A DNA stretch of 64,000 nucleotides from an uncultured Clostridia bacterium (GTDB taxonomy: Bacteria; Bacillota; Clostridia; Christensenellales; Aristaeellaceae), in the NCBI GenBank assembly GCA_934663595.1, contig CAKUKM010000008.1, positions 1 through 64,000 of the forward strand. Direction: 5' to 3'. This document shows positions 40,398 through 49,190 of this stretch, in pieces. The notes under the pieces were generated by a model. The model was not told the origin of the DNA, did not search any database, and saw only the letters and a list, made by a program, of their open reading frames with translations. Numbering within the stretch: position 1 is the first letter of the stretch; each line of letters starts with the position of its first letter. A program made the position numbers and the translations under genes.

Positions 40398-40898
40398 ATG
40401 ATTGCGATTCGGCAGATGCGGGAGACGGATGCGGAGGTTTTCGCCCGCGGGGAATGCGCGCAGGGCTGGCACTCGAGCGAGGACAAACTCAGAATGCGCC
40501 TGCGCGATCAGGCGGCGGGAAGGTGCGTGCCGCTGGTCGCGGAGCTGAACGGCGAGCCGGCGGGGTATCTGAGCGTGTATTTTTCCGCGGAGCACGGGCC
40601 GTTTCGCGATCAGGGAATTCCCGAGCTGGTGGATTTTGCGGTGTTGGAAAAATTCCGCCGGCGCGGCGTGGGCAGCGCGCTGATGGACGCGGCGGAGGAA
40701 TTGGCGTTTGCGCGGTCGCGCGTGATATCGATCGGCGTGGGGCTGCATGCGGGCTATGGCAGCGCGCAGCGGATGTATGTCCGGCGCGGCTATATTCCGG
40801 ATGGCAGCGGCGTGTGGTTTGAGGACGCGCCGGCGAAGCCGTACGCCCCGTGCGTCAACGGCGACGATCTCGTATTGTATTTTTCCAGGGAGCGATGA
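40398..40898 (+). CDS. GNAT-family N-acetyltransferase
   Basis: A 166-residue acetyltransferase. The acetyl-CoA motif is VDFAVLEKFRRRGVGSALMDAAEELAF, followed by GLHAGYGSAQRMYVRRGYIPDGSGVWFED, typical of single-domain GNAT proteins. GGGGGGAAG precedes the ATG. The substrate is unknown. It stands directly in front of addA, whose start lies only two bases after its stop, so both are cotranscribed. Confidence 0.87.
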   Translation: MIAIRQMRETDAEVFARGECAQGWHSSEDKLRMRLRDQAAGRCVPLVAELNGEPAGYLSVYFSAEHGPFRDQGIPELVDFAVLEKFRRRGVGSALMDAAEELAFARSRVISIGVGLHAGYGSAQRMYVRRGYIPDGSGVWFEDAPAKPYAPCVNGDDLVLYFSRER

Positions 40899-40900
40899 AT

Positions 40901-43900
40901 ATGCAGTGGACGGACGAACAGGCGCGGGCGATTGACGCGCGCGGCGGCAACCTCCTGTTGAGCGCGGCGGCGGGCTCGGGCAAGACCACGGTGCTGGTCG
41001 CGCGCGTGATGAAGCTGATTGAGGAAGGCGCGAGGATCGATCGAATGCTGGTGGTGACGTTTACAAACGCCGCCGCGTCCGATATGCGCGCAAAGCTCTC
41101 GAAGAAGCTCGCGGAGGCGGTCGCGGCGGGCGACGCGCGGTGCCGCGAGCAGATGATTGCGCTCGAGCGCGCGAGCATTACCACGCTGCATGCGTTCTGC
41201 GCCGATTTTTTGCGAACGAATTTCGAGCGCGCGGGCGTGGACCCGGCGTTTCGCATTCTCGATGATTCCATTCGCCGCCAATTGATGGATGCGGCGCTGG
41301 ACGAGGTGCTCGAGGAGGCGTATGCGTCTCTCGCCTCCGACGAGGCGCTCAGGCGACTGGATTATGGGCGCGGGCCGAAGACCGTGCGCGCGCTCGCGGA
41401 GGCGCTTTCGGCCATTCTGGAGGAGCGGCCGAACCCGGAGGGTTGGCTTGCGCGCGCGGAGAATGCCGAGGCGCTGATTCCCGAATGGCTCGAAGAGCTC
41501 AAAAAGGGCGCGCAGCGGGCGATTACGAATGCAATCGTGAATGTTCAGGAGGCGCTGGACACGCCCGGATGCCCGGATAATTACGCGCAGGCGCTCGAAA
41601 AGGATCTGCAGACGCTTTCCGAAATGCGCGCGATCGACGATTATGATCCGCTGATGCGCGCGATTCAGGATTTCAAGCCTGCGGCGGCGCGGGGCGGCAG
41701 GCGCAGGGAGGAACCCGACCCGGACGCGCTTGAGCGCGTAAAGCAGCTGCGCACGCAGATCAAGGAGGGAATCAAGGGCGCGCGAATGCTCAAGCATCCG
41801 CTGGCGAGCGCGCTGGACGACGCCCGCGCGCTTTCGGAGCAGATTCGCGCGCTGGGCGCGCTTGCGGTGCGCGTGCGCGAGCGATTTGAGGAAAAGAAGG
41901 CCGAGCAGTCGGGCCTTACGTATTCCGATCTGGAAACGCGCACGCTGCGCGCGCTGCAGGACGACGGCGTGGCCGAGGGCGTGCGCGAGCGGTTTGATTA
42001 CGTGTTCATCGATGAATATCAGGACACGTCCGACATTCAGGAAGCGATCGTTTCCCGCATTGCGCGCGCGGACAACCGGTTCATGGTGGGCGACGTCAAG
42101 CAGTCGATCTATCGATTCCGAATGGCGGAGCCCCGGCTGTTTATCGAGAAATTCAATCGCTATCGCGCGGGCGACGGCGGAACGCTGCTGCCGCTGACGC
42201 GCAATTTCCGATCGAAGCGCGCGATTCTCGATTTCGTCAACGGCGTGTTTGAAAGAATCATGACCGGCGGCGATTCGGAGATCGTTTACGACGAGCTCGC
42301 GCGGCTGAATCCCGGCGCGCCGGACGACGGAACCTATGACAGGACGGAGATTCACATTCTGGAAACCGTCTCTCAGCCCGGCGCGGAGATCGACGAGGAA
42401 ATCGCCGAAATGAAGGCCGCAGAGCGCGAGGGACTGTTCATCGCGCGCCGGATTCGGCAGATGATGGACGAAAATCCGGCGCTCCAATACCGCGATTTTG
42501 CGATTCTTACGCGCGCGAAGTCCAGCGCGTTCACGCCGATGCTGCCGGTGCTGCTGGCGGAAAACGTGCCCGCGTATGCCGACGGCGCGGCGGGCTATTT
42601 TGAATCGCTGGAGATTTCGCTTTCCATGGCGCTGCTGAAGCTGATTGACAATCGCCGGAGCGACGTGGAGCTGATCGGCGTGCTGCATTCGCCGCTGGTG
42701 GGACTGACGGCCGAGGAGCTGGCGCGCATTCGCATTGCCAATCGAGACGCGGCGTTTATCGACGCGGCGTGGCGCTATGCCTACGGCGCGGACATGCCGG
42801 AGCGCGTCGCGGGAACGGATGACGCAATCGGCAATCGCCTGCGCGCGTTTTTCGATCGCCTCGCGCGCTGGAGGATGCTCGCGGGCGCGGCGAGTCTGGG
42901 CGAGCTCGTGCGCTGCGTGCTGGATGAGAGCGGGTTTTACGTTTATGCCGGCGCGCTGCCGGGCGGCGCGCAGCGGCAGGCGAATCTCGACCGGCTGGTG
43001 AGCGATGCGGCGCGGTTTGACGCCGAGATTTCCGGCTCGCTTTCGCGGTATTTGAAGCATGCGGAGAAGCTGCGCGCGCGCGGCGACGGCGACGCGGCGC
43101 ATCTGCTGGGCGAAAACGACGACGTGGTGCGCCTGATGACCATTCACAAGAGCAAGGGCCTGGAGTTCCGCGTGGTGTTCGGCGCGCTGATGGGCAAAAA
43201 GCACGGCGGCTCGCGCGCGGCGGATCTGTTGGCGCACCGCGATCTGGGCCTGGGGATTTACTTATACGATTCGGAATTGCGCACGCGGCGAATCACGCTT
43301 CCGCAATCCGCGATTCTCGAGCGCGCGCGGCGCGAGGACGCGGCGGAGGAGATGCGCATACTTTATGTGCTGCTCACGCGCGCGCAGGAGAAGCTGATTC
43401 TGGTGGGCTCGGTGCGCGATTTGAAGCGCGCGTCGCGCCGGTTCGACGCGCTGTCCCGCGCGCCGGGCGCGGGCGAAAGCTATCTGGAATGGATGATGGC
43501 CGCGCGAAAGAGCGCCGAAAAGGCGGGAAAGGCACCGGTTTCGGAGGTGTTTTTCCATTCGGCGGGCGAGCTTACGGCCATTCGCGCGGACGCGCCCGAT
43601 CCGCGCGCGCAATTCGATGCGATTCTGCGCGAGCCCGAGAGGTTCGCGGACGCGGAAATCGATCGCGCGCTCGAATGGACGTATCCGCATGAAAAGGACA
43701 CGGGCAAGCCGCTGAAGCTCACGGTTTCCGGCATGCTGCGCGAGGTCGAGGGCCCGGAGGCGCTGCCGGCGCTGATTGAGCGGCCGGCGTTTATGGCGGA
43801 GGAAGCGCCCGGGCGAATGACCGCCGCGGAGCGCGGAACGGCCGTGCATCGCGCGATGCAACTGGTAAATCTGGACGCGGTGCGCGCGCTTCACGGCCGC

Positions 43901-44353
43901 GAGCTGGCAAGCGCGGTGGCCGGCCAATTGAACGCCGCCGAAAAAAAGCGGAGGCTTCTGCCGGCGCAGCGAGAGGCGGTTTCGCCGTCGGCAATCGCGC
44001 GCTTTCTGGAAAGCCCGCTGGGCGTTCGGCTGAGAAGCGCGGAAACGGTGCGCCGCGAATGGCCGTTCAACGTGCTGCTGCGCGCGGACGAGGCGCTCAC
44101 GGCGGAGGAAGCCGGCCGCTACGGAACGGAGGAAATTCTCGTTCAGGGCACGATCGACTGCTGTTTTCTGGAAGACGGCAAATGGGTGCTGCTCGATTAC
44201 AAGACCGACCGCGCCGACGATCCCGACGCGCTGCGCGAGCACTATCGCAAGCAGCTGAACGTATACGCGCTCGCGCTGGAGCGAATCACCGGTGTTCCGG
44301 TCGCGGAGAAGTATCTGTGCCTGCTTTCGAAGGGGCTTGCGCTGGAGGTATAG
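40901..44353 (+). CDS. addA: ATP-dependent helicase/nuclease subunit A
   Basis: A 1150-residue UvrD-like helicase with a C-terminal nuclease. Walker A is SAAAGSGKTTVLVARV (residues 21-36), motif Ia VVTFTNAAASDMRAKL, motif II DEYQDTSDIQ, motif III FMVGDVKQSIYRFR, motif V/VI MTIHKSKGLEF and LYVLLTRAQEKLIL. The RecB-type nuclease motif near the C-terminus is VQGTIDCCFLEDGKWVLLDYKTD. AddAB resects double-strand breaks up to Chi for recombination. I chose ATG 40901, eight bases after AGGGAG. addB, usually adjacent, is not in the flanking DNA seen here. Confidence 0.95.
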   Translation: MQWTDEQARAIDARGGNLLLSAAAGSGKTTVLVARVMKLIEEGARIDRMLVVTFTNAAASDMRAKLSKKLAEAVAAGDARCREQMIALERASITTLHAFCADFLRTNFERAGVDPAFRILDDSIRRQLMDAALDEVLEEAYASLASDEALRRLDYGRGPKTVRALAEALSAILEERPNPEGWLARAENAEALIPEWLEELKKGAQRAITNAIVNVQEALDTPGCPDNYAQALEKDLQTLSEMRAIDDYDPLMRAIQDFKPAAARGGRRREEPDPDALERVKQLRTQIKEGIKGARMLKHPLASALDDARALSEQIRALGALAVRVRERFEEKKAEQSGLTYSDLETRTLRALQDDGVAEGVRERFDYVFIDEYQDTSDIQEAIVSRIARADNRFMVGDVKQSIYRFRMAEPRLFIEKFNRYRAGDGGTLLPLTRNFRSKRAILDFVNGVFERIMTGGDSEIVYDELARLNPGAPDDGTYDRTEIHILETVSQPGAEIDEEIAEMKAAEREGLFIARRIRQMMDENPALQYRDFAILTRAKSSAFTPMLPVLLAENVPAYADGAAGYFESLEISLSMALLKLIDNRRSDVELIGVLHSPLVGLTAEELARIRIANRDAAFIDAAWRYAYGADMPERVAGTDDAIGNRLRAFFDRLARWRMLAGAASLGELVRCVLDESGFYVYAGALPGGAQRQANLDRLVSDAARFDAEISGSLSRYLKHAEKLRARGDGDAAHLLGENDDVVRLMTIHKSKGLEFRVVFGALMGKKHGGSRAADLLAHRDLGLGIYLYDSELRTRRITLPQSAILERARREDAAEEMRILYVLLTRAQEKLILVGSVRDLKRASRRFDALSRAPGAGESYLEWMMAARKSAEKAGKAPVSEVFFHSAGELTAIRADAPDPRAQFDAILREPERFADAEIDRALEWTYPHEKDTGKPLKLTVSGMLREVEGPEALPALIERPAFMAEEAPGRMTAAERGTAVHRAMQLVNLDAVRALHGRELASAVAGQLNAAEKKRRLLPAQREAVSPSAIARFLESPLGVRLRSAETVRREWPFNVLLRADEALTAEEAGRYGTEEILVQGTIDCCFLEDGKWVLLDYKTDRADDPDALREHYRKQLNVYALALERITGVPVAEKYLCLLSKGLALEV

Positions 44354-44356
44354 TGG

Positions 44357-44385
44357 TTGACAGGCCATGCTGCGAACGATATAAT
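44357..44385 (+). promoter_or_regulatory. Consensus sigma-A promoter of the lipoate operon
   Basis: Perfect TTGACA (44357-44362) and perfect TATAAT (44380-44385) with a 17-base spacer, 25 bases before the first lplA start. It begins three bases after the addA stop, so the lipoate genes are transcribed independently of addA. Confidence 0.93.
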
Positions 44386-44410
44386 AGGATCGTGCGATCG
44401 GAGGGATGGG

Positions 44411-45358
44411 ATGATTACCGTTTTGAATGCGGAAACGAATCCTTTCTATAATCAGGCGTTTGAGGAATACGTATACGAGCATTTCCCGGAGAAGGAAATT
44501 TTCCTGCTCTGGCGCAATTCGCCGGCGGTGGTGGTCGGCAGCTATCAGAATATCTGCCGCGAGGTGCATGTGCGCGCGCTGCGGGAGGCGAATATCCCCG
44601 TCGTGCGCCGCATGACCGGCGGCGGCACCGTGTATCACGACCTCGGCAATTTGAATTATACGTATATTTATACGGAAAACGGCGAAATGAGCTATGCGCG
44701 CGGGCTGGACAGAATGGTCGGGGCGCTGAATAAAATCGGCGTTCCGGCGCAGCGCAGCCGCGTGTGCGACCTTGCGATCGGCGAAAACAAGATCTCCGGC
44801 AGCGCGGGCAGAATGGTGAAAAATCGCGTGCTGCACCATGGAACGCTGCTGTTTGATTCCGATCTGGAGGCGCTCGACCGCATCACCACGCACCGCAAAA
44901 ATGACGCTTTCCGCACAAAAGGCACCGTTTCGGCGATTTGCACGGTGGGCAACATCCGCCCGCACCTGAAGGCGGATATGGAAATCGGCGAATTCCAGAA
45001 TGCGCTTCTGGACGCGGTACTGCCGCCGGGAAGCGCGCGAATGGAATTGAGCGACGCGCAGCGCGAACAGGTGCGCGCGCTCGAGAACGAAAAATACCGC
45101 AGCTGGGAATGGACGTGGGGGAAAACGCCTGCGTTTGAATATGAAAAAAACGGTATGTATATGAATAAACCGATTGCAGTTTCCTATCGCGCGAAGCGGG
45201 GAATCGTATCGGACGTTCGAATCGAGTCGGACGTGCTGGACGCTGCGAAATCGATTTCGCTTTTGGAGGGCGCGCGGCTCGACCCGGACGGCTTTGAGGA
45301 AATTTGCCGCACGCTCGCGGGCGAACGCGCGGAGGAATTGATGGACTGGCTGATGTAA
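44411..45358 (+). CDS. lplA: Lipoate-protein ligase A, first copy
   Basis: A 315-residue ligase that activates lipoate with ATP and attaches it to a lysine of a lipoyl domain. The family motif VRRMTGGGTVYHDLGNLNYT (about 66-85) and the adenylate-binding Lys127 in GENKISGSAGRM are intact, followed by VLHHGTLLFDSDLEAL. A C-terminal accessory domain is present, so it should be a full LplA. GGAGGGA precedes the ATG. It leads an operon with a free-standing lipoyl domain, LipA and a second LplA. Confidence 0.93.
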   Translation: MITVLNAETNPFYNQAFEEYVYEHFPEKEIFLLWRNSPAVVVGSYQNICREVHVRALREANIPVVRRMTGGGTVYHDLGNLNYTYIYTENGEMSYARGLDRMVGALNKIGVPAQRSRVCDLAIGENKISGSAGRMVKNRVLHHGTLLFDSDLEALDRITTHRKNDAFRTKGTVSAICTVGNIRPHLKADMEIGEFQNALLDAVLPPGSARMELSDAQREQVRALENEKYRSWEWTWGKTPAFEYEKNGMYMNKPIAVSYRAKRGIVSDVRIESDVLDAAKSISLLEGARLDPDGFEEICRTLAGERAEELMDWLM

Positions 45359-45379
45359 AAAAGGAAAGGAACGAAGAAG

Positions 45380-45622
45380 ATGAAAAAGAATGTGAATATG
45401 CCCAGACTCAGCCCGGAAATGGAATCGGGCGTGCTGTGCGCGTGGCTGAAGGAGGAGGGCGACGCGGTGGAGGTTGGCGACGCGCTGTTCGAAATCGAAA
45501 CGGACAAGGTGGTCAACCAGATCGAGGCGACCGAGGCGGGCGTGCTCAAAAAGCAGCTGTTTGAAGAGGGCGACACGGTGCCGGTCAATGTGGCCGTGGC
45601 CGAGATGGAGACGGACGCATGA
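45380..45622 (+). CDS. Free-standing lipoyl-domain carrier protein
   Basis: An 80-residue protein that is one complete biotinyl/lipoyl domain of the dehydrogenase-E2 type: VNMPRLSPEMESGVLCAWLK, EEGDAVEVGDALFEIETDKV with the modified Lys43 in the ETDKV hairpin, then EGDTVPVNVAVAEMETDA. There is no E3-binding or catalytic domain and no frameshifted remainder behind it. GGAAAGGA lies upstream and the stop overlaps the lipA start (ATGA). The neighbours make it the likely substrate of both LplA proteins and of LipA. What it delivers the lipoyl group to is not shown. Confidence 0.9.
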   Translation: MKKNVNMPRLSPEMESGVLCAWLKEEGDAVEVGDALFEIETDKVVNQIEATEAGVLKKQLFEEGDTVPVNVAVAEMETDA

Positions 45623-46482
45623 TGGAGAGAAAGCCGGAATGGCTGAAGGTGCGCTACAATCAGGAGGCGGTCAATGAGGTCGCCGAGCTGATGCGCGAAT
45701 TGAATTTAAATACCGTTTGCCGCGAGGCGAACTGCCCGAATCTGGGCGAATGCTATCGCAAGCACACGTCGACCTTCCTGATTCTCGGAAGCGTGTGCAC
45801 GCGCAATTGCCGCTTCTGCAACGTGACCACCGGAAAGCCGCAGCCACTGGACCCGGACGAGCCGATGAACGTGGCCATCGCGGCGAAAAAGCTGAAGCTG
45901 CGCCATGTGGTGCTCACGTGCTCGACGCGCGACGATCTGCCGGACGGCGGCGCGGAGCAGTTTGCAAAGACCGTGCGCGCCATCCGCGAGCTCTGCCCGG
46001 GAACGACGGTGGAAACGCTGATTTCCGATATGAAGATGAATACCGATGCGTTGGACACGGTGATCGCCGTGCATCCGGAGGTGCTGAACCACAATGTCGA
46101 AACCGTTCGGGAGCTGCAGCATGCGGTGCGCCCGCAGGCGGGCTATGAGCGGTCGCTTTCGGTGCTGCGGTATTGCAAGGAAAAGGACCCCACGCTGCTG
46201 GTAAAGACCGGATTTATGGTGGGCCTGGGCGAAACGGAGGAACAGATCGACCGCCTGATGGACGATATTCTGGAAACCGGCTGCGATATCCTGACGATCG
46301 GCCAGTATCTGCAGCCGAGCGCGAAGCACTATCCGCTCGCGCGCTACGCCACGCCCGAGGATTTCGCGCGCTACAAGGAAATGGCGCTGCAAAAGGGCTT
46401 CCGCCATGTCGCGTCCGCGCCGCTTGCGCGCAGCTCGTACAAGGCGTGGGAGGTTCTGGAGGACGCGCATGATCTATATTGA
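45619..46482 (+). CDS. lipA: Lipoyl synthase
   Basis: A 287-residue radical SAM enzyme that inserts two sulfurs into a protein-bound octanoyl chain. The auxiliary cluster cysteines Cys34, Cys39 and Cys45 (CREANCPNLGEC), the radical SAM cysteines Cys60, Cys64 and Cys67 (CTRNCRFCNV) and the C-terminal Ser ligand in ARSSYKA are all present. It overlaps the lipoyl-domain gene by four bases and the second lplA by 14 bases, so the three are translationally coupled. Confidence 0.96.
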   Translation: MMERKPEWLKVRYNQEAVNEVAELMRELNLNTVCREANCPNLGECYRKHTSTFLILGSVCTRNCRFCNVTTGKPQPLDPDEPMNVAIAAKKLKLRHVVLTCSTRDDLPDGGAEQFAKTVRAIRELCPGTTVETLISDMKMNTDALDTVIAVHPEVLNHNVETVRELQHAVRPQAGYERSLSVLRYCKEKDPTLLVKTGFMVGLGETEEQIDRLMDDILETGCDILTIGQYLQPSAKHYPLARYATPEDFARYKEMALQKGFRHVASAPLARSSYKAWEVLEDAHDLY

Positions 46483-47449
46483 GACCGGCTCCAGTGACGT
46501 TTACTACAATTTCGGCCTGGAAAACTATTTCACGGTGGAAAAGCGGCTGCCAGACACGGTGTTTCTGTTCTGGCGGACGACGCCGACTTTGATGGTGGGC
46601 AAATACCAGAACGTGCTCGAAGAAATCAACAAGCCGTATGCCGACGCGCACGGCATTCACCTCGTGCGCCGCATGAGCGGCGGCGGCACGATCTATACCG
46701 ACCTCGGCGGCTGGCAGTTTACGTTCATCCAGCACAGAGATGCAAAGCAGATCGAGTTCCACGAATACATTTCCCCCGTGCTGGACGCGCTTGCCGAAAT
46801 GGGCGTTGCGGCTGCGTTTAACGGCCGGAACGATCTGACCATCGACGGCAAAAAGTTCTCCGGAAACGCGCAGTACCGGCTGGGCGACTGCATTGTGCAC
46901 CATGGCTCGCTGCTGTTTGACACCGATATCGGGCAAATGGTGGCCTCCACCACGGTGGACGATTACAAAATCACGTCCAAGGCGATCAAATCCGTGCGCG
47001 ACCGGGTCACGAACATCTCCGAGCATTTGCCCGAAAGGATGTCCGCCGAGCGGTTCAAGGAGATCATGGTGCGCCACATCATGGGTGGATCGACGGACGT
47101 TTACGAGGTCACGCCCGAGGACGACGCGCGCATTCGCGCCATCGCGGACGAAAAATTCCGCGCATGGGAGCGCATTTACGGCGCGAATCCGAAATTCAAT
47201 ATTGACCGCACGGGGCGGTTCGCGGGCGGCAAGATGCAGTTCAAGCTCGACGTGCGCAAGGGCAGAATCGAATCGGCGAGCATTTACGGCGATTTCTTCT
47301 CTACGCTCGACGCGGAGACGATCACGGGCGCGCTGATCGGCTGCCGCTATGATCGCGAATCGGTGCTGAACGCGCTGAAAGCGCGCGGAATCGACGGCGC
47401 GATCTACCGAATCACCGCCGAAGAAATGGCGAAGCTGATTGCGGATTGA
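46469..47449 (+). CDS. Lipoate-protein ligase A-like, second copy
   Basis: A 326-residue paralogue of the ligase at 44.4 kb. It has VRRMSGGGTIYTDLGGWQFT and Lys129 in GKKFSGNAQYRLGD, so both copies look active, but they are diverged (for example RTTPTLMVGKYQNV against RNSPAVVVGSYQNI). The second copy may use octanoate, or transfer octanoyl or lipoyl groups between proteins, which would feed LipA; this is inference. GGAGG lies before ATG 46469 and the gene overlaps lipA. Confidence 0.9.
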   Translation: MIYIETGSSDVYYNFGLENYFTVEKRLPDTVFLFWRTTPTLMVGKYQNVLEEINKPYADAHGIHLVRRMSGGGTIYTDLGGWQFTFIQHRDAKQIEFHEYISPVLDALAEMGVAAAFNGRNDLTIDGKKFSGNAQYRLGDCIVHHGSLLFDTDIGQMVASTTVDDYKITSKAIKSVRDRVTNISEHLPERMSAERFKEIMVRHIMGGSTDVYEVTPEDDARIRAIADEKFRAWERIYGANPKFNIDRTGRFAGGKMQFKLDVRKGRIESASIYGDFFSTLDAETITGALIGCRYDRESVLNALKARGIDGAIYRITAEEMAKLIAD

Positions 47450-47470
47450 GGGAGAAAGCGGAGGCGCTGA

Positions 47471-47977
47471 ATGGGAAGAATGAAGCGATTAGCCCTTGCA
47501 GTGCGCTGGGAAATACAGAAAATGGTGCTGTTGGTGTTGGTGCTGGCAGGGCTGCTGGGAATCGCCGTCGCCGTGCTCGCCTCGTCAACCTCCTATATCC
47601 ATCAGAAAACCGGTTTCTTCTGCATTCAGATGCCCAGGCGGATTTACAACTATAACGCAATCGACCATGGCAGGGATTATGATTCGCTGCATGTGTACCT
47701 GCTGAAGGAGCTGGACGCCGAGCGCCTGAGTCAATTCGCCGCCAGGAGCGATGAATGGCGGCCCTTGCCCCTCCCGGACGAAGTGCTCGCGCAGGAGGTG
47801 TGCAACGCCGAGTATGACGCGCATATGCCGCATATGCTGAATGCGCAGTCCGGCTGGTGGCGCGCCGGCGGGCGGTACGGCACGGAGAAATATTTTGATT
47901 TGTACGTGTTTGAGGATAGCACGAATATGCTGTTCATGCGCACGGCAAGCGTATTTGTATCGAAGGAAAGCCAATAA
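47471..47977 (+). CDS. Single-pass membrane protein of unknown function
   Basis: A 168-residue protein with a basic N-terminus, one hydrophobic helix (about 18-40, MVLLVLVLAGLLGIAVAVLA) and an external domain with several Trp and Tyr residues (YNYNAIDHGRDYDSLHVYLL, NAQSGWWRAGGRYGTEKYFD). No family recognised. GGAGG lies eight bases before the ATG. It starts 21 bases after the second lplA and ends at a terminator, so it belongs to the end of the lipoate operon, perhaps by chance. Confidence 0.75.
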   Translation: MGRMKRLALAVRWEIQKMVLLVLVLAGLLGIAVAVLASSTSYIHQKTGFFCIQMPRRIYNYNAIDHGRDYDSLHVYLLKELDAERLSQFAARSDEWRPLPLPDEVLAQEVCNAEYDAHMPHMLNAQSGWWRAGGRYGTEKYFDLYVFEDSTNMLFMRTASVFVSKESQ

Positions 47978-47981
47978 ACGC

Positions 47982-48008
47982 GGCGGGGGAGCGAATCCCC
48001 CGCCTTTT
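47982..48008 (+). terminator. Intrinsic terminator of the lipoate operon
   Basis: A GGCGGGGGA / TCCCCCGCC stem with loop GCGAA is followed by TTTT, five bases after the stop of the preceding gene. Confidence 0.9.
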
Positions 48009-48036
48009 CTATTCAAAACATCGGGTCAACGGCGGT

Positions 48037-49035
48037 TCAGCGGGTCTGCGTCATCGTGCAGCCGCAGCGCGGGCAGAGGTTGCTGTCGGACGCGCAGGTG
48101 GTGCCGCAGTTCGAGCAGGTGCTGCACGCTCCGGAAACCGCGGTCGTGCTGCCGCACGCGTAGCGCGTCTTGCCGACCGCGCCGGTAACGGTCGAGGTGG
48201 ACGCGTTGTTGCCGCAGGGCGGCACCTCCTCATTTGCGCAGGACGACTGCGGGAACAGGGGCAGAGAGAAGAATTCATCGCATACCGATTCTGCGAATTC
48301 TTCGGCGGGGGGCACCTGGCAGAAGCCGTAGGTGGGCACCATGATGTCCACTTCCGCCAGCACCTTCAGAACGATGCTTACGCAGACCGTGATTTCAAAG
48401 GTGCAGTTGCCGATGTAATTGCCGGAGACGCAAATCGCGCTCGCAAGGCTCTCGAGGGTGAACGGCAGAATGGAATCGTCCGGGATGCAGAGCAGCACGT
48501 CGCGATCGACGCTGAGCGTCGCCTGACCCATCCATTCCTGACAGCGCTGGTCGACGAACAATACGTCGATCGGCACGTCGATCGTGCATTTCACGCGCGC
48601 GAACTGCGGCCGGTCGCAGAGGCGCTCGATGCTGAGGTTCGTGATGTTGCCGCGCGTGGTCGAAGAGCGGCAGGATTCAAACGTCCACTGGCCGTACGGC
48701 TGCGGCAGCGGGCAGGGGCTGTTTTCGGCGTTCTCGACCGCTTCCTCGTGCGTGATGCCCGCGCCGCAGGTCGGACAGGTGCACTTGCAGCGGTTCTCGT
48801 CGCAGGTGCAGCGGCACTGCTTCGAGCCGGTCGGGCGGCAGTCGCTGCCGGGCAGCACGGGCACGATGTTCGTGATCGTGATCTGCTTTTTGTCGAGCTG
48901 CTCCTGGGAAAGGCAGCTGTCGTAGACGTTCTTGACCTGCAGACACACGCGCTGATTCAGACCCGTGAGGATGTTTCCGTTCACCACGCCGGGGCTGCAC
49001 GCGGTATCGGCGTTTTTGTAAGAGTAAAACGACAT
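48037..49035 (-). CDS. Cysteine-rich protein with C-terminal zinc ribbon, possibly surface or spore-coat
   Basis: A 332-residue protein with more than 30 cysteines. The start (SPGVVNGNILTGLNQRVCLQ, VKNVYDSCLSQEQL) resembles a group of clostridial proteins of unknown function that I associate with spore or cell-surface layers; this is from memory and not certain. A CxCxC cluster follows (CRCTCDENRCKCTCPTCGAG), then a beta-rich middle part, then a C-terminal double CxxC ribbon (CSTCSNCGTTCASDSNLCPR). No signal peptide. AGGGAGG precedes the ATG. The gene stands alone between convergent and divergent neighbours. Confidence 0.72.
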   Translation of the reverse strand: MSFYSYKNADTACSPGVVNGNILTGLNQRVCLQVKNVYDSCLSQEQLDKKQITITNIVPVLPGSDCRPTGSKQCRCTCDENRCKCTCPTCGAGITHEEAVENAENSPCPLPQPYGQWTFESCRSSTTRGNITNLSIERLCDRPQFARVKCTIDVPIDVLFVDQRCQEWMGQATLSVDRDVLLCIPDDSILPFTLESLASAICVSGNYIGNCTFEITVCVSIVLKVLAEVDIMVPTYGFCQVPPAEEFAESVCDEFFSLPLFPQSSCANEEVPPCGNNASTSTVTGAVGKTRYACGSTTAVSGACSTCSNCGTTCASDSNLCPRCGCTMTQTR

Positions 49036-49123
49036 AATTCATTCCTCCCTGAAGGATTTTCGGGCGGGCTTGCCGCCCTCACTGCCATCCTATGAATCCG
49101 GCGGAAATCGGTGCGACATTTTT

Positions 49124-49153
49124 TTGACGCGCGGGCGGGTGCTGTGGTATAAT
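49124..49153 (+). promoter_or_regulatory. Sigma-A promoter of mnmA
   Basis: TTGACG (49124-49129) and perfect TATAAT (49148-49153) with an 18-base spacer, 37 bases before the mnmA start codon. Confidence 0.82.
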
Positions 49154-49190
49154 GGGTGGACAACCGAGGAAGAAAAGGGGCGCTTTGAAT

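Noticed and set aside
40790..43237. 815-codon open frame on the minus strand
   Set aside because: Complete antisense shadow of addA with low-complexity Arg/Ala/His/Gln composition; the plus-strand helicase motifs are unambiguous.
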